Under the pieces are notes generated by a model that worked only from the letters and a program-made list of their open reading frames with translations, was not told where the DNA came from and ran no database searches. DNA of 64,000 nt from assembly GCA_002197525.1 (NCBI GenBank), contig NFUN01000166.1, positions 1-64,000 of the forward strand. Reading direction: 5' to 3'. The number at the start of each line of letters is the position of its first letter. Positions within the stretch are counted from its first letter, which is position 1. Positions 21,406 through 30,213 of the stretch are shown one piece after another. A program made the position numbers and the translations under genes. The DNA is from Acidobacteria subdivision 13 bacterium RH2 MAG17b. Its GTDB lineage: Bacteria > Acidobacteriota > Terriglobia > UBA7540.

Positions 21406-21789
21406 ATGATCGTGGGAACCGGCATCGACATTGCGGAAACGAAACGTATCGAGCAGAGCTTTGAACGATACGGAGACCGCTTCAAAAACCGCGTATACAC
21501 GCCCGATGAGGTCGCCTACTGCGAACGGTTCAAGAACAAGGCGGAGCGTTACGCCGCGCGATTCGCAGCCAAAGAAGCCGTCTTCAAAGCTCTTGGGACA
21601 GGTTGGAGGGCAGGCGTGCGCTGGCGGGATGTGGAAATCACCCATCTGCCAAGCGGAAAACCGGAGCTGGCGCTTAAAGGCCGCGCACAAGAAATAGCCT
21701 GCCAGCTACGTGTGTCCCGCGCCGCCGTTTCGCTTTCGCACGCAGACCATTATGTGGTGGCACAAGTCGTTTTCGAATCCGACACCTAG
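21406..21789 (+). CDS. acpS: Holo-[acyl-carrier-protein] synthase
   Basis: 127 residues. AcpS transfers 4'-phosphopantetheine from CoA to a serine of apo-ACP, activating it for fatty acid synthesis. Family motifs: N-terminal IVGTGIDIAETKRIEQSFERYG with the metal-binding aspartate, FTPDE-like VYTPDEVAYCERF, the second signature RFAAKEAVFKALGTGWRAGVRWRDVEI and the C-terminal VSLSHADHYVVAQVVFE. ATG 21406 was chosen over TTG 21400 because GGAGG lies at a nine-base spacing. The 3' end overlaps the start of the next gene by about 38 bases. Confidence 0.93.
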   Translation: MIVGTGIDIAETKRIEQSFERYGDRFKNRVYTPDEVAYCERFKNKAERYAARFAAKEAVFKALGTGWRAGVRWRDVEITHLPSGKPELALKGRAQEIACQLRVSRAAVSLSHADHYVVAQVVFESDT

Positions 21790-22510
21790 CGGCGGCCGTT
21801 GCCTGGTGGCGCTCTTGGCCGCTGCGATCTTCTGCTCCACGCCGGTTGCACGCGGCCTTGACCAACCTTGCCTAACGTCAGGGCCGAACACCCTGCCTTT
21901 ACAGCTTCCCCGCAGCCGTGCCGCCAGGCTGCTGCTACGGGAGTCTCGGCCGGCTTACCCCATGCTTGCCCGGCTGAATTACATTGGGGGCCATGTGCGG
22001 TTGCTGGTTACGGTGGACTGCAACGGAAGGGTGCAGCAAATCCACGTACTCCGCGGCCACCCATTCCTTGCCATGGCCGCATTGCACGCAATCCGCCGCT
22101 GGACCTATCGCCCATTAATAACCCGCTCAGGGCCTGCCGAATTTCAAACTACAGTTGATGTAAGCTTTGCCCTTTTTAGCCACGAGGCTCAGGATTTACC
22201 CCCGGAGCCCGAACAATTTCTCGCTCGTTTCGTTCGCCCGCCACAGGCGCCTACCCAACCCGGCTTACGAGGAGCCAAAGAACTGGTATTCGTAAGAGTA
22301 CTGGTTAACGGCAAAGGGCGCGTGGTAGACTCCACTCTGCTATCGGGGACACCCGCGGAATTTGAAAAAGCCCAGAAAATTTTAGCGCTGTGGAAGTTTA
22401 AGCCTGCCCGGTGGGGCAACATCAACGTTCCGTGGTACGCGATGGTGCAGGTTCCGCTGGACGCCGAATCCTCGGCTCGCGTCGAATCCGGCGGGATCGC
22501 TCAGCCGTGA
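21752..22510 (+). CDS. Secreted protein with two tandem TonB C-terminal domains
   Basis: 252 residues from the ATG at 21752. A signal peptide (CLVALLAAAIFCSTPVARG, about 18-35) is followed by two TonB C-terminal folds: residues 65-145 (PAYPMLARLNYIGGHVRLLVTVDCNGRV ... IRRWTYRPLI) and 172-237 (LVFVRVLVNGKGRVVDSTLLSG ... LALWKFKPA). TonB itself has one such domain at the end of a membrane-anchored proline-rich rod. Here there is no rod, and the anchor looks cleavable. Single-domain relatives are numerous in acidobacteria. Function unknown; it could be a periplasmic partner or decoy for TonB-dependent receptors. The overlap with acpS suggests coupled translation. Confidence 0.75.
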   Translation: MWWHKSFSNPTPSGGRCLVALLAAAIFCSTPVARGLDQPCLTSGPNTLPLQLPRSRAARLLLRESRPAYPMLARLNYIGGHVRLLVTVDCNGRVQQIHVLRGHPFLAMAALHAIRRWTYRPLITRSGPAEFQTTVDVSFALFSHEAQDLPPEPEQFLARFVRPPQAPTQPGLRGAKELVFVRVLVNGKGRVVDSTLLSGTPAEFEKAQKILALWKFKPARWGNINVPWYAMVQVPLDAESSARVESGGIAQP

Positions 22511-22584
22511 TGAAGCTCGGCTTTAGTTCGAAAACCTGACTCGAAGCCCGCGTCTGCAGCGCAAGGCGGATTGGGAGCGGGATC

Positions 22585-22710
22585 TATACATAACGACATA
22601 AATCGACGACGCTCCAGAATTGTAGCGGCGGTCTACGACCGGCGGATTTCGCCGCTCATAGAGCGGCGCTACAGCAAATGTCCGTCGCCGACTTATGTCG
22701 CTCTGTATAG
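22585..22710 (+). repeat. MITE-like palindromic repeat, type B copy 2
   Basis: Inverted relative to the copy at 20455-20576. Left end TATACATAACGACATAAATC and right end GACTTATGTCGCTCTGTATA are imperfect inverted repeats of about 27 bases. The core (TGTAGCGGCGGTCTACGACC, then GCCGCTCATAGAGCGGC) is shared with the type A elements. Confidence 0.75.
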
Positions 22711-22758
22711 CGCTGAGGGCGGCTGGCTCAGCGCCGCTTCTGGAAAGGACATTTGAGT

Positions 22759-23244
22759 ATGAAAGTGACAGGCGCAATCAAAGCAGGCTTCGTGATGTTA
22801 GGCCTGCTCGGAATGCAGCTTTTAATCGCCGCTTCATTGCTGGCGATCGAGGCTGCTCCGGGACAGGCACCCCGATTCACATATGCCGGCGGCACCGAAA
22901 CGATTCATGCCGGTTGCCAGGGCAAACTAGAATTGACGCATGCCTCCATGACTTTCGAATGCCCGGAAGGCGCCATCACTATTCCTTTTGAATCCATCAC
23001 CGTCATGCAATACCGGCCTTCCGTCAGCCGTGCAATCAAACACATGAAGCTGCGATGGAAGTCCAAACCCTCCGGTTCCGGCGGGAAGAATAATCTCTTT
23101 TTCACGGTGGTATATCGCGAAGACAGCAGCTTGCACGCGATGGTGCTCAAGGTGCTCCCGGCGGATATGCGGCCTTACCTCGCACAAATTGAATTGAGCA
23201 CGGGCAAACGAATTCACGTGTGGGACTATCGAGGATTTGAGTAA
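22759..23244 (+). CDS. Secreted hypothetical protein
   Basis: 161 residues. Residues 7-34 form a signal peptide or anchor (AGFVMLGLLGMQLLIAASLLAIEAAPG). The mature part is a single beta-rich domain containing YAGGTETIHAGCQGKLELTHASMTFECPEG, with two cysteines that could form a disulphide, and then VMQYRPSVSRAIKHMKLRWK. It resembles the PH-like or bacterial-SH3-like small proteins annotated as unknown in acidobacteria; I cannot name the family. ATG 22759 was taken because AAGGA lies ten bases upstream; a TTG six bases earlier is possible. It starts 48 bases after a type B repeat. Confidence 0.7.
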   Translation: MKVTGAIKAGFVMLGLLGMQLLIAASLLAIEAAPGQAPRFTYAGGTETIHAGCQGKLELTHASMTFECPEGAITIPFESITVMQYRPSVSRAIKHMKLRWKSKPSGSGGKNNLFFTVVYREDSSLHAMVLKVLPADMRPYLAQIELSTGKRIHVWDYRGFE

Positions 23245-23344
23245 AACCGCTCCGGCGCCAAGGCAAGAATGCTGGGCCAGCCGGCGCGGCCTGGGTTGCG
23301 GCCATTCTGAGGCGGAATCCAATCCCCCAAGCACAGAGGTCAAT

Positions 23345-24520
23345 TCACTTTTTCTTCATCTTGATCTTGTAGAAATACCCGGCGCGCGCCATGACCTTCA
23401 AATCCGGCGGCAGCACCTTCACCTGCACGCGGTGAAAGCCCTCTTCGTTCAGCGTGCTTGGAGCATAAGCCAAAATGTACTGGCTGTTGACCTCCAGCGC
23501 GACCAGCATGAGCTGCTTTTGCAACTGGCTGGCCTTCCAATGCGAATAAGCCGATCCCCCCGTGAATCCGGCATAGAGCTGCAACAAGTTTTTGCCTTTC
23601 GCGGAGGCGATTACGTTGCCTATATCCGAGATCATAGGTAGCGTCAAAATGTTCGGCGTGTCGTACTCACCCTGCAGCATACTTTGCGTCCGCGGAGTTC
23701 CCGGCATGCCGGGTAGGGCCAGGTTTTGGGTCAGAGCATCCGGAGCCGGCGACGGCTGGGGATTTTTGAGCAGAGCCGCCGCCGGCTTAAACTGCAGCCC
23801 ATAAATAGCCACGTCCGCCCCGGTTGCGGCGCGGACAATTTCCGCTTTCGTGGTTTCGCTTCCGCGATCGAAGCCTTCCGAAAAAACGATGATCACACGG
23901 CGCTCCGCAGCAGGACGATTAACAAGCATCAGGATGGCGCGCGCCAGCGCATCGTTCAGCCGCGCCTGAGCGCCCTCATCGGTGATGTGTTGCAATGTCT
24001 GGCTGAGGGCCGCCGCGCTTGAAGTAAAGTTCTGTACCACCCGCACCTTGGTATCAAAGCAAATCACCGCCGCCTGTCCTTGCTTGCCCAGCAAAAGGTC
24101 TGAGAAAAGAGAACCGAGCGGACGAACTTGATCCAGCAAGGGAGCCACGGTTTGGTTGGTTTGAACCAAAATCACCAGCGCCACGGGCGCCGTCGCCAGT
24201 CCGAACTTGGCGATGCGCTGTTGCACTCCGTTGTCCAAAACCTGAAAATCACTTTTCGAAAGGCTCTGAACGAACTCACCCGTGCTATCCATCACCGTCA
24301 CAGGGGTTTCGACTAACGACGATTGAACGCGAATGCTGGCAAGGCTCTTAAGAGAAGGCGTTACGGTTTTGGGATCCGCCCGCTTGGAGGTCGCTGCAAC
24401 CTTGACCGGTGTTTGATTTGCCTGCTGCGCTGAAGCTAAGCTCGAACATCCCGCAGCAAGAACCAGACTGCACAGCACCGCTAAAGGCTTTCCTGAGCGG
24501 ATGCTGTTTCGTTGTCCCAT
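23345..24520 (-). CDS. VWFA-domain lipoprotein (acidobacterial VWFA-related type)
   Basis: 391 residues from the ATG at 24520, preceded by GGGAGGACT. A signal peptide ends in a lipobox LAAGC (21-25), so it is probably a lipoprotein; cleavage at ASA-QQ is an alternative. Residues 66-105 (VQSSLVETPVTVMDSTGEFVQSLSKSDFQVLDNG) are the conserved beta region of acidobacterial VWFA-related proteins, followed by a Rossmann-like VWA fold. The MIDAS position, normally DxSxS, reads QTNQT (120-124), so the usual metal-binding aspartate is missing. The C-terminus (YILAYAPSTLNEEGFHRVQVKVLPP) is the family's typical end. Function unknown; it is thought to act in protein-protein contacts at the envelope. Confidence 0.85.
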   Translation of the reverse strand: MGQRNSIRSGKPLAVLCSLVLAAGCSSLASAQQANQTPVKVAATSKRADPKTVTPSLKSLASIRVQSSLVETPVTVMDSTGEFVQSLSKSDFQVLDNGVQQRIAKFGLATAPVALVILVQTNQTVAPLLDQVRPLGSLFSDLLLGKQGQAAVICFDTKVRVVQNFTSSAAALSQTLQHITDEGAQARLNDALARAILMLVNRPAAERRVIIVFSEGFDRGSETTKAEIVRAATGADVAIYGLQFKPAAALLKNPQPSPAPDALTQNLALPGMPGTPRTQSMLQGEYDTPNILTLPMISDIGNVIASAKGKNLLQLYAGFTGGSAYSHWKASQLQKQLMLVALEVNSQYILAYAPSTLNEEGFHRVQVKVLPPDLKVMARAGYFYKIKMKKK

Positions 24521-24815
24521 AATCAGTCCTCCCGGTACGTGAAACTTGCAACCCATCGCGATAAGCCCACTAACCGCCGCGGCCCGGTCCCTCATATTAT
24601 TGGATGAAAAAATCGCTCCGCGCGTTCACCAGATAAAAAAGTCAAAAGAACCGAAACCGGCACATGGAGAACCCGGTCCTCCATCACTAGCCGCAACCAC
24701 CCGCGGCCGGCGCTTCCGCGATTCCAAGCCATCTCCATGAAACTATAGTGCCACACATCAGGCGGCGCGGCGAAGGCTGCTGGAGGGAAAAGCTTTTCTG
24801 GTAGAATGAGACGTG

Positions 24816-27800
24816 ATGTCCACCTCGGAATTCGTTCATCTCCACCTGCACACCGATTACAGCTTGCTCGACGGCGCATGTGACATTCCAAAGGTCATGG
24901 ATCGCGCCGCTGAACTCCGCATGCCTGCCGTGGCGCTTACCGATCACGGCAACCTTTTCGGCGCTGTGAAGTTTTACGACGCAGCGATCAAGCGAGGCGT
25001 CAAACCGATTATTGGCTGCGAAGTTTACGTGGCCCCCAGCAACCGGTTCGACCGCTCTCCCGGCGCCGACCGTCCCAACCACTTGGTATTGCTGTGCGAG
25101 AACGAAAAAGGGTACCGCAACCTGGTGAAGCTCGCCTCTCTTGCTTACCTCGAAGGCTACTACTACAAGCCGCGTATCGATAAGGATCTGCTCGCCCGCC
25201 ACGCCGAAGGTCTTATTGGCCTTTCCGCCTGTCTCAAAGGCGAAGTCGCCTCTGCCCTCACGGCGGACCGCTACGAGTCAGCACGCCAATCGGCTTACGA
25301 CCTGCGTGACGTCTTCGGGAAAGGCAACTTTTACCTCGAGATTCAGGACCAGGGCGTGCCCGAGGAGCGGCGTATCAATCCCAGTCTCACACAGCTTTCC
25401 CGCGAAACGGGCATTCCCCTCGTGGCCACAAACGATTGCCATTACCTCCGCCATACCGACGCACGAGCCCAAGAAGTATTGATGTGCATTCAGACAGGGA
25501 AAACGCTGAGCGACCCGGCGCGCATGAAGTTTGCCTCGGACCAGTTCTATTTCAAGTCCGGCGACGAGATGCTGGAAGTTTTCAAGGAAATCCCCGAAGC
25601 CGTGCGCCGCACTCTGGAGATTGCCGAACGCTGCAACTTGCACCTGGAAAAAAGCCAGCACGTCTTCCCGCGCTTTGAGGTGCCGCCGGGCGAAACGCTG
25701 GAGACATTCTTTGAAAAGGTCTCGCGCGAGGGTTTCAACCACCGGCGGCCTCTGCTTGAGCGTCTGCGCGCCGAGGGCAGGCTGCGATATCCGCTCGAAG
25801 CGTACGAAGAGCGGCTGAACCGCGAAATCGAACTCATCAAGCAGATGCGCTTCGCAGGTTATTTCCTGATCGTTTGGGACTTCATCCGTTTCGCCCGCGA
25901 GCGGTGCATTCCGGTGGGGCCGGGCCGCGGCTCCGCCGCCGGAAGCCTGGTCTCCTACTCGATGCAGATCACGGACATCGATCCTTTACAATATGACCTC
26001 CTTTTCGAACGCTTCCTCAACCCGGAGCGCATCACCTTCCCCGACATCGACATCGACTTTTGCATGCGCCGCCGCGGCGAAGTGATCAGCTACGTCACGG
26101 AGAAATACGGCCGGGACAATGTCAGTCAGATCATCACCTTCGGTACTATGGGGGCGAAGGCCGTGATCCGCGACGCAGGGCGTGCGTTGGACATGCCGTT
26201 CGCCGAAGTAGACCGCATAGCCAAGCAAGTACCGAATGTTTTGAACATCAGCCTGCAGGAAGCAATCGAGCAGTCGCCCGAGTTGCGCCAGGTGCGGGAT
26301 GGCGACCCCCGGGTGGCGGATTTGCTGACCGTGGCGATGAGTTTGGAGGGTTTGGCCAGGCACGCTTCCACGCACGCGGCGGGAGTGGTGATTTCTCCCC
26401 AGCCCCTGCAGGAGATCGTTCCCGTTTACAAGAGCAGCAAGGACGAAATTACCACCCAGTACGCGATGGACGATCTCGAAAAGATCGGCCTCTTGAAGAT
26501 GGATTTTCTCGGTCTCGCCACGCTCACCGTGCTCGACGATGCGGTTCGCGTGATTGATGCGACGCGGGGCGAAAAGGTTGACCTCGCCCGCATTCTCCTC
26601 GATGACCCGCAGACCTATGAGCTGCTCGGCAAGGGTCTCACGGGAGGTGTCTTCCAGTTTGAAAGCCGGGGCATGACGGACATCCTGCGCCGCGTCAAGC
26701 CGAATCGCCTCACAGACCTCACCGCCCTCAATGCCCTGTACCGGCCGGGGCCCATTCAAGGCGGCATGATTGATGACTTCATAGCCCGCAAAACGGGCAA
26801 AAAGAAAGTAGCCTATGACTTGCCGCAACTGAAAGACATTCTTGAGGAAACTTACGGCGTCATCGTCTATCAGGAACAAGTCATGCAGATCGCTGCCAGC
26901 GTAGCAGGCTTCAGCCTGGGCGAAGCAGACGTGCTCCGGCGGGCGATGGGCAAGAAGAAGCACGAAGTCATGGTGGCGCAACGAGAAAAGTTCCTGGCGG
27001 GAGCCAGGGCCAACAATATTCCGCCGAAGAAGGCGGAAAAACTGTTTGAACTGATGGAACAGTTCGCCGGCTACGGTTTCAACAAGTCTCATTCAGCGGC
27101 CTATGCGCTGGTTGCTTATCAAACGGCGTACCTCAAGGCCCACTATCCGGTCGAGTTTATGGCCGCACTGTTGACGGCGGAAATCGGCAACCAGGACAAG
27201 CTGACCCGCTACCTCAACCAGTGCCGCGACATGGGCATCGGAATTCTCCCGCCGGACGTCAACTCGAGTGACCGCACCTTTACCCCTTCCGGCAACGATA
27301 TTCGGTTTGGCCTCACGGCCATCAAGAACGTGGGCGAGGCGGCAATTGAGTCCGTGCTCGAAGCGCGAAAAAAACTGAGCCGCTTTGATAGTCTCTATCA
27401 ATTCTGTGAGAACGTAGACTTGCGATTGCTCAATAAGCGCGTCATCGAGAGCCTCATTAAAGCCGGAGCCATGGATTCGCTCGGCGCCCATCGCGCACAA
27501 ATGATGGCTGCCCTCGACCGCGCCATGGATCTCGGGCAGAAGCGGCAGAGACAGATGGAAAGCGGCCAGACGGGGCTTTTCGGTCAAGGCGATTCTGAGC
27601 CTGTGGCAGCCACGCCCCTGCCCGAAACGCCGGCGTGGACCGAAACTGAGAGGCTGGCTGGAGAAAAAGAAGTCCTCGGCTTTTACGTCACTGGCCATCC
27701 CCTCGAAAAATATCGCGACGCGCTCCGCTCACTCACCCGTCACGACAGCACTTCCCTCGAGGAGGCCGAAAACGACACTCCGGTGACGCTAGCCGGAATC

Positions 27801-28301
27801 CTCACTTCGGTGCGCATCCGGCCAAGCCGGAAAGGCGATCTGTGGGCCAGCGCCACGCTGGAAGACTTGCACGGAGCCGTTGAATTGATTGTGTTTCCAC
27901 AAGCCCTCCAACAGGTTCAAAACCTGCTCAAACCGGATTCAGCGTTGCTGATCAAAGGCCGCTTGCGGCACGAGGAAAACGCCAGACCGAAAGTAATGGT
28001 GAACGAAGTGCAGCCGCTGGAAGCGGCGGTGAATCGAGTGAAACCCGAAGTGTTAATCCGCCTGAACCTGGGCCGCGCCCCCGAGAAGCTGCTGGATAGC
28101 CTGGAAAGCCTGCTCGCGGCCCATCCCGGTGAGAACCCCGTCGTCTTTGAGTTGCTTCAGCCGGGTGACTTCAAGGCTCGCCTGCGTTCCAGAAAGCCCG
28201 CCGGTGTGAGTGTGAACGCAGACGTCATCGCTCAATTGCAGGCCGTTTGCGGCAAGGAAGCCGTCACCGTCGAGCGTGAAGTGCCAGGCCGAATGCCCTA
28301 G
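24816..28301 (+). CDS. dnaE: DNA polymerase III subunit alpha
   Basis: 1161 residues, the replicative polymerase. N-terminal PHP domain (FVHLHLHTDYSLLDGACDI), polymerase core with catalytic aspartates in FPDIDIDFCMRRR and earlier GPGRGSAAGSLVSY, the fingers region (PGPIQGGMIDDFIARKTGKK, LEETYGVIVYQEQVMQIA, LRRAMGKKKHEVM), tandem HhH (GYGFNKSHSAAYALVAYQTAYLK) and a C-terminal OB fold (VTLAGILTSVRIRPSRKG). Length and order match DnaE1 rather than the shorter DnaE2. An ATG at 24816 or the adjoining GTG at 24813 starts it. Confidence 0.97.
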   Translation: MSTSEFVHLHLHTDYSLLDGACDIPKVMDRAAELRMPAVALTDHGNLFGAVKFYDAAIKRGVKPIIGCEVYVAPSNRFDRSPGADRPNHLVLLCENEKGYRNLVKLASLAYLEGYYYKPRIDKDLLARHAEGLIGLSACLKGEVASALTADRYESARQSAYDLRDVFGKGNFYLEIQDQGVPEERRINPSLTQLSRETGIPLVATNDCHYLRHTDARAQEVLMCIQTGKTLSDPARMKFASDQFYFKSGDEMLEVFKEIPEAVRRTLEIAERCNLHLEKSQHVFPRFEVPPGETLETFFEKVSREGFNHRRPLLERLRAEGRLRYPLEAYEERLNREIELIKQMRFAGYFLIVWDFIRFARERCIPVGPGRGSAAGSLVSYSMQITDIDPLQYDLLFERFLNPERITFPDIDIDFCMRRRGEVISYVTEKYGRDNVSQIITFGTMGAKAVIRDAGRALDMPFAEVDRIAKQVPNVLNISLQEAIEQSPELRQVRDGDPRVADLLTVAMSLEGLARHASTHAAGVVISPQPLQEIVPVYKSSKDEITTQYAMDDLEKIGLLKMDFLGLATLTVLDDAVRVIDATRGEKVDLARILLDDPQTYELLGKGLTGGVFQFESRGMTDILRRVKPNRLTDLTALNALYRPGPIQGGMIDDFIARKTGKKKVAYDLPQLKDILEETYGVIVYQEQVMQIAASVAGFSLGEADVLRRAMGKKKHEVMVAQREKFLAGARANNIPPKKAEKLFELMEQFAGYGFNKSHSAAYALVAYQTAYLKAHYPVEFMAALLTAEIGNQDKLTRYLNQCRDMGIGILPPDVNSSDRTFTPSGNDIRFGLTAIKNVGEAAIESVLEARKKLSRFDSLYQFCENVDLRLLNKRVIESLIKAGAMDSLGAHRAQMMAALDRAMDLGQKRQRQMESGQTGLFGQGDSEPVAATPLPETPAWTETERLAGEKEVLGFYVTGHPLEKYRDALRSLTRHDSTSLEEAENDTPVTLAGILTSVRIRPSRKGDLWASATLEDLHGAVELIVFPQALQQVQNLLKPDSALLIKGRLRHEENARPKVMVNEVQPLEAAVNRVKPEVLIRLNLGRAPEKLLDSLESLLAAHPGENPVVFELLQPGDFKARLRSRKPAGVSVNADVIAQLQAVCGKEAVTVEREVPGRMP

Positions 28302-28388
28302 GGCTGCGATCGCAAGTCTTTCCTATAATGGTTCGTCTTGAGTCCACGGCGGGCAAGATCATTCCGCCGATGCGATAACCGAAAAGAC

Positions 28389-29354
28389 ATGGGCGACACA
28401 CAACCCAACGAGTCAAAAACAATTCACGAGTTGGAGCGGCAGATCTCCGAACTCGAGCAGGTTTCACCGTCGGTTGGCAGCCGGGACGAAATCGAGCGTC
28501 TCCGATATCAATTGGAGGCGATGCGAGGCGGAACGGGCGCGAAGCCTAAGGGTAACGAGGCTTGGAGCCGCGTTTTGCTGGCCCGGCATCCACAACGGCC
28601 TTACACGCTCGATTACATCGAGATGCTCTTCACCGATTTTACGGAACTGCACGGCGATCGCCGCTTTGGCGATGACAACGCAATGGTGTGCGGCCTCGCG
28701 CGGTTCGAGGGCCAGCCAGTTGCAGTGGTGGGCCAGCAGAAGGGGCGCGACACCAAACAGAAGGTGGCGCATAACTTCGGAATGCCGAAGCCAGAGGGCT
28801 ATCGCAAGGCGCTGCGGCTGATGCGGCTAGCCGCTAAATTCGGGCTTCCCATAGTGGCTTTTGTGGACACACCCGGCGCTTATCCGGGGATCGGAGCTGA
28901 GGAGCGTGGGCAGGCCGAAGCCATCGCGCACAATCTGAAGGAACTTCCCAAGCTGGCGACGCCGATTTTGGTGGTGATCCATGGCGAAGGCGGCAGCGGA
29001 GGGGCGCTCGCCGTTGCGGTGGGCGACAAAGTGATCATGATGAGCAACGCCGTCTATTCCGTCATCTCCCCGGAAAGCTGCTCCTCAATCCTGTGGCGCG
29101 ATTGGGAACACAAAGAAGAAGCGGCGCGCATTCTAAAGTTGACCGCAGAGGACCTTCACGGCTTCAGTATCGTGGATGAAGTAGTTCCTGAACCGCTGGG
29201 CGGAGCGCATACCGACCCTCCTGCCGCCGCCGCCACGCTGCGCCGCTCGATTTCCGGCGCCCTTAGAGAACTGCAATCTCTTCCCGCAGACGAACTTTTG
29301 CGCCGCCGCCACGAGCGCTTGCGGCGTTTGGCTACCTTTGTTAACGAGAACTGA
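28389..29354 (+). CDS. accA: Acetyl-CoA carboxylase carboxyltransferase subunit alpha
   Basis: 321 residues. With AccD it transfers CO2 from carboxybiotin to acetyl-CoA, the committed step of fatty acid synthesis. Motifs: N-terminal helical [99 protein letters not shown] and [15 protein letters not shown]. All are standard. The start at 28389 gives the family length; no strong ribosome-binding site is visible. It ends two bases before the convergent response-regulator gene, with no room for a terminator. Confidence 0.96.
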   Translation: MGDTQPNESKTIHELERQISELEQVSPSVGSRDEIERLRYQLEAMRGGTGAKPKGNEAWSRVLLARHPQRPYTLDYIEMLFTDFTELHGDRRFGDDNAMVCGLARFEGQPVAVVGQQKGRDTKQKVAHNFGMPKPEGYRKALRLMRLAAKFGLPIVAFVDTPGAYPGIGAEERGQAEAIAHNLKELPKLATPILVVIHGEGGSGGALAVAVGDKVIMMSNAVYSVISPESCSSILWRDWEHKEEAARILKLTAEDLHGFSIVDEVVPEPLGGAHTDPPAAAATLRRSISGALRELQSLPADELLRRRHERLRRLATFVNEN

Positions 29355-29356
29355 AA

Positions 29357-30055
29357 TTAATTTGTGTCAACGGTAGTCAGGACTACTGAAGGCAGATCGA
29401 GACGCTGATAGATAACGTAGAGCGCCAACTCCAGGCGGTCGGAGACTCCGACTTTGTCGTAGACGGCTCGCAGGTGGTTTTTAACGGTCTGCTCGCTGAT
29501 TGAAAGATGCTGGGCGATTTCGCGGTTTCGCCAGCCTTGCACCAGGTAGCTGACAATCACCTTTTCGCGCTGTGTGAGTGTATCCACCGGGCGGGGCAGG
29601 CTGAGCGGCGTGGATTCAAGCAATTGCGCCATCTGCGCCACCTCCCGCTTGGGTAGCCAGATTTCGTTATCCATCACCTTGCGCACGCACTTCACCCACA
29701 GCGCGGGATCAATGGATTTCAGAATCACTCCACAGGCGCCTGCGCGCACATACCGCAACGGCGCTCCATTCCCGAGCGTTCCGGCGGTTACCACTATTTT
29801 GCAGCCAGCGGAAGCTCCACGCAGACGAGAAAGAAGATCGGCGGTTTCAGCCTCGGCCAAATCCGCCTGCAGAAAAATCAAATCTGGCTTCAGTTGCCGC
29901 GCCATGTGCATTGCTTGCGTGGGGTTTTCCGCTTCTCCGGTCACGCGAAAGTCTTCCTCAACGCTGAGCAGACGGCGGAGACCCAAGCGGAAGATAGTTT
30001 CCCGGTCCACGATCAGGATGTTAATCTTTTTCTTCAAGCGGCGGTCTTGCTTCAT
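29357..30055 (-). CDS. NarL/LuxR-type response regulator with an atypical receiver domain
   Basis: 232 residues. The N-terminal receiver fold (residues 11-128) runs ILIVDRETIFRLGLRRLLS to VILKSIDPALW. The C-terminal LuxR HTH (157-215) reads TLTQREKVIVSYLVQGWRNREIAQHLSISEQTVKNHLRAVYDKVGV and is intact. In the receiver, the place of the phospho-acceptor (PDLILLD in NarL) reads PDLIFLQ, so aspartate is replaced by Gln63. The acidic pair is reduced to D17-R18, while Thr90 and Lys113 are kept. It therefore probably does not respond to ordinary histidine-kinase phosphorylation. No kinase gene is adjacent. It is divergent from lpxD, 158 bases away. Confidence 0.88.
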   Translation of the reverse strand: MKQDRRLKKKINILIVDRETIFRLGLRRLLSVEEDFRVTGEAENPTQAMHMARQLKPDLIFLQADLAEAETADLLSRLRGASAGCKIVVTAGTLGNGAPLRYVRAGACGVILKSIDPALWVKCVRKVMDNEIWLPKREVAQMAQLLESTPLSLPRPVDTLTQREKVIVSYLVQGWRNREIAQHLSISEQTVKNHLRAVYDKVGVSDRLELALYVIYQRLDLPSVVLTTVDTN

Positions 30056-30213
30056 GGTCTTTGGCCGGCGGCCCCGCGACAGCGACGATCGCCGCAGGAA
30101 CCGGGGTCCTCGTTGTTCGTATACTCCATCGCGCGGGAAGCGCATCTTTCCTGCGGCCCCCGGCAATGTCTTGCCTTCGGTCACAGAGTCTATCGGCAAA
30201 TGAGAGGCGCATC

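Noticed and set aside
25986-27092. 368-codon frame antisense to dnaE
   Set aside because: Shadow of dnaE with no independent support.
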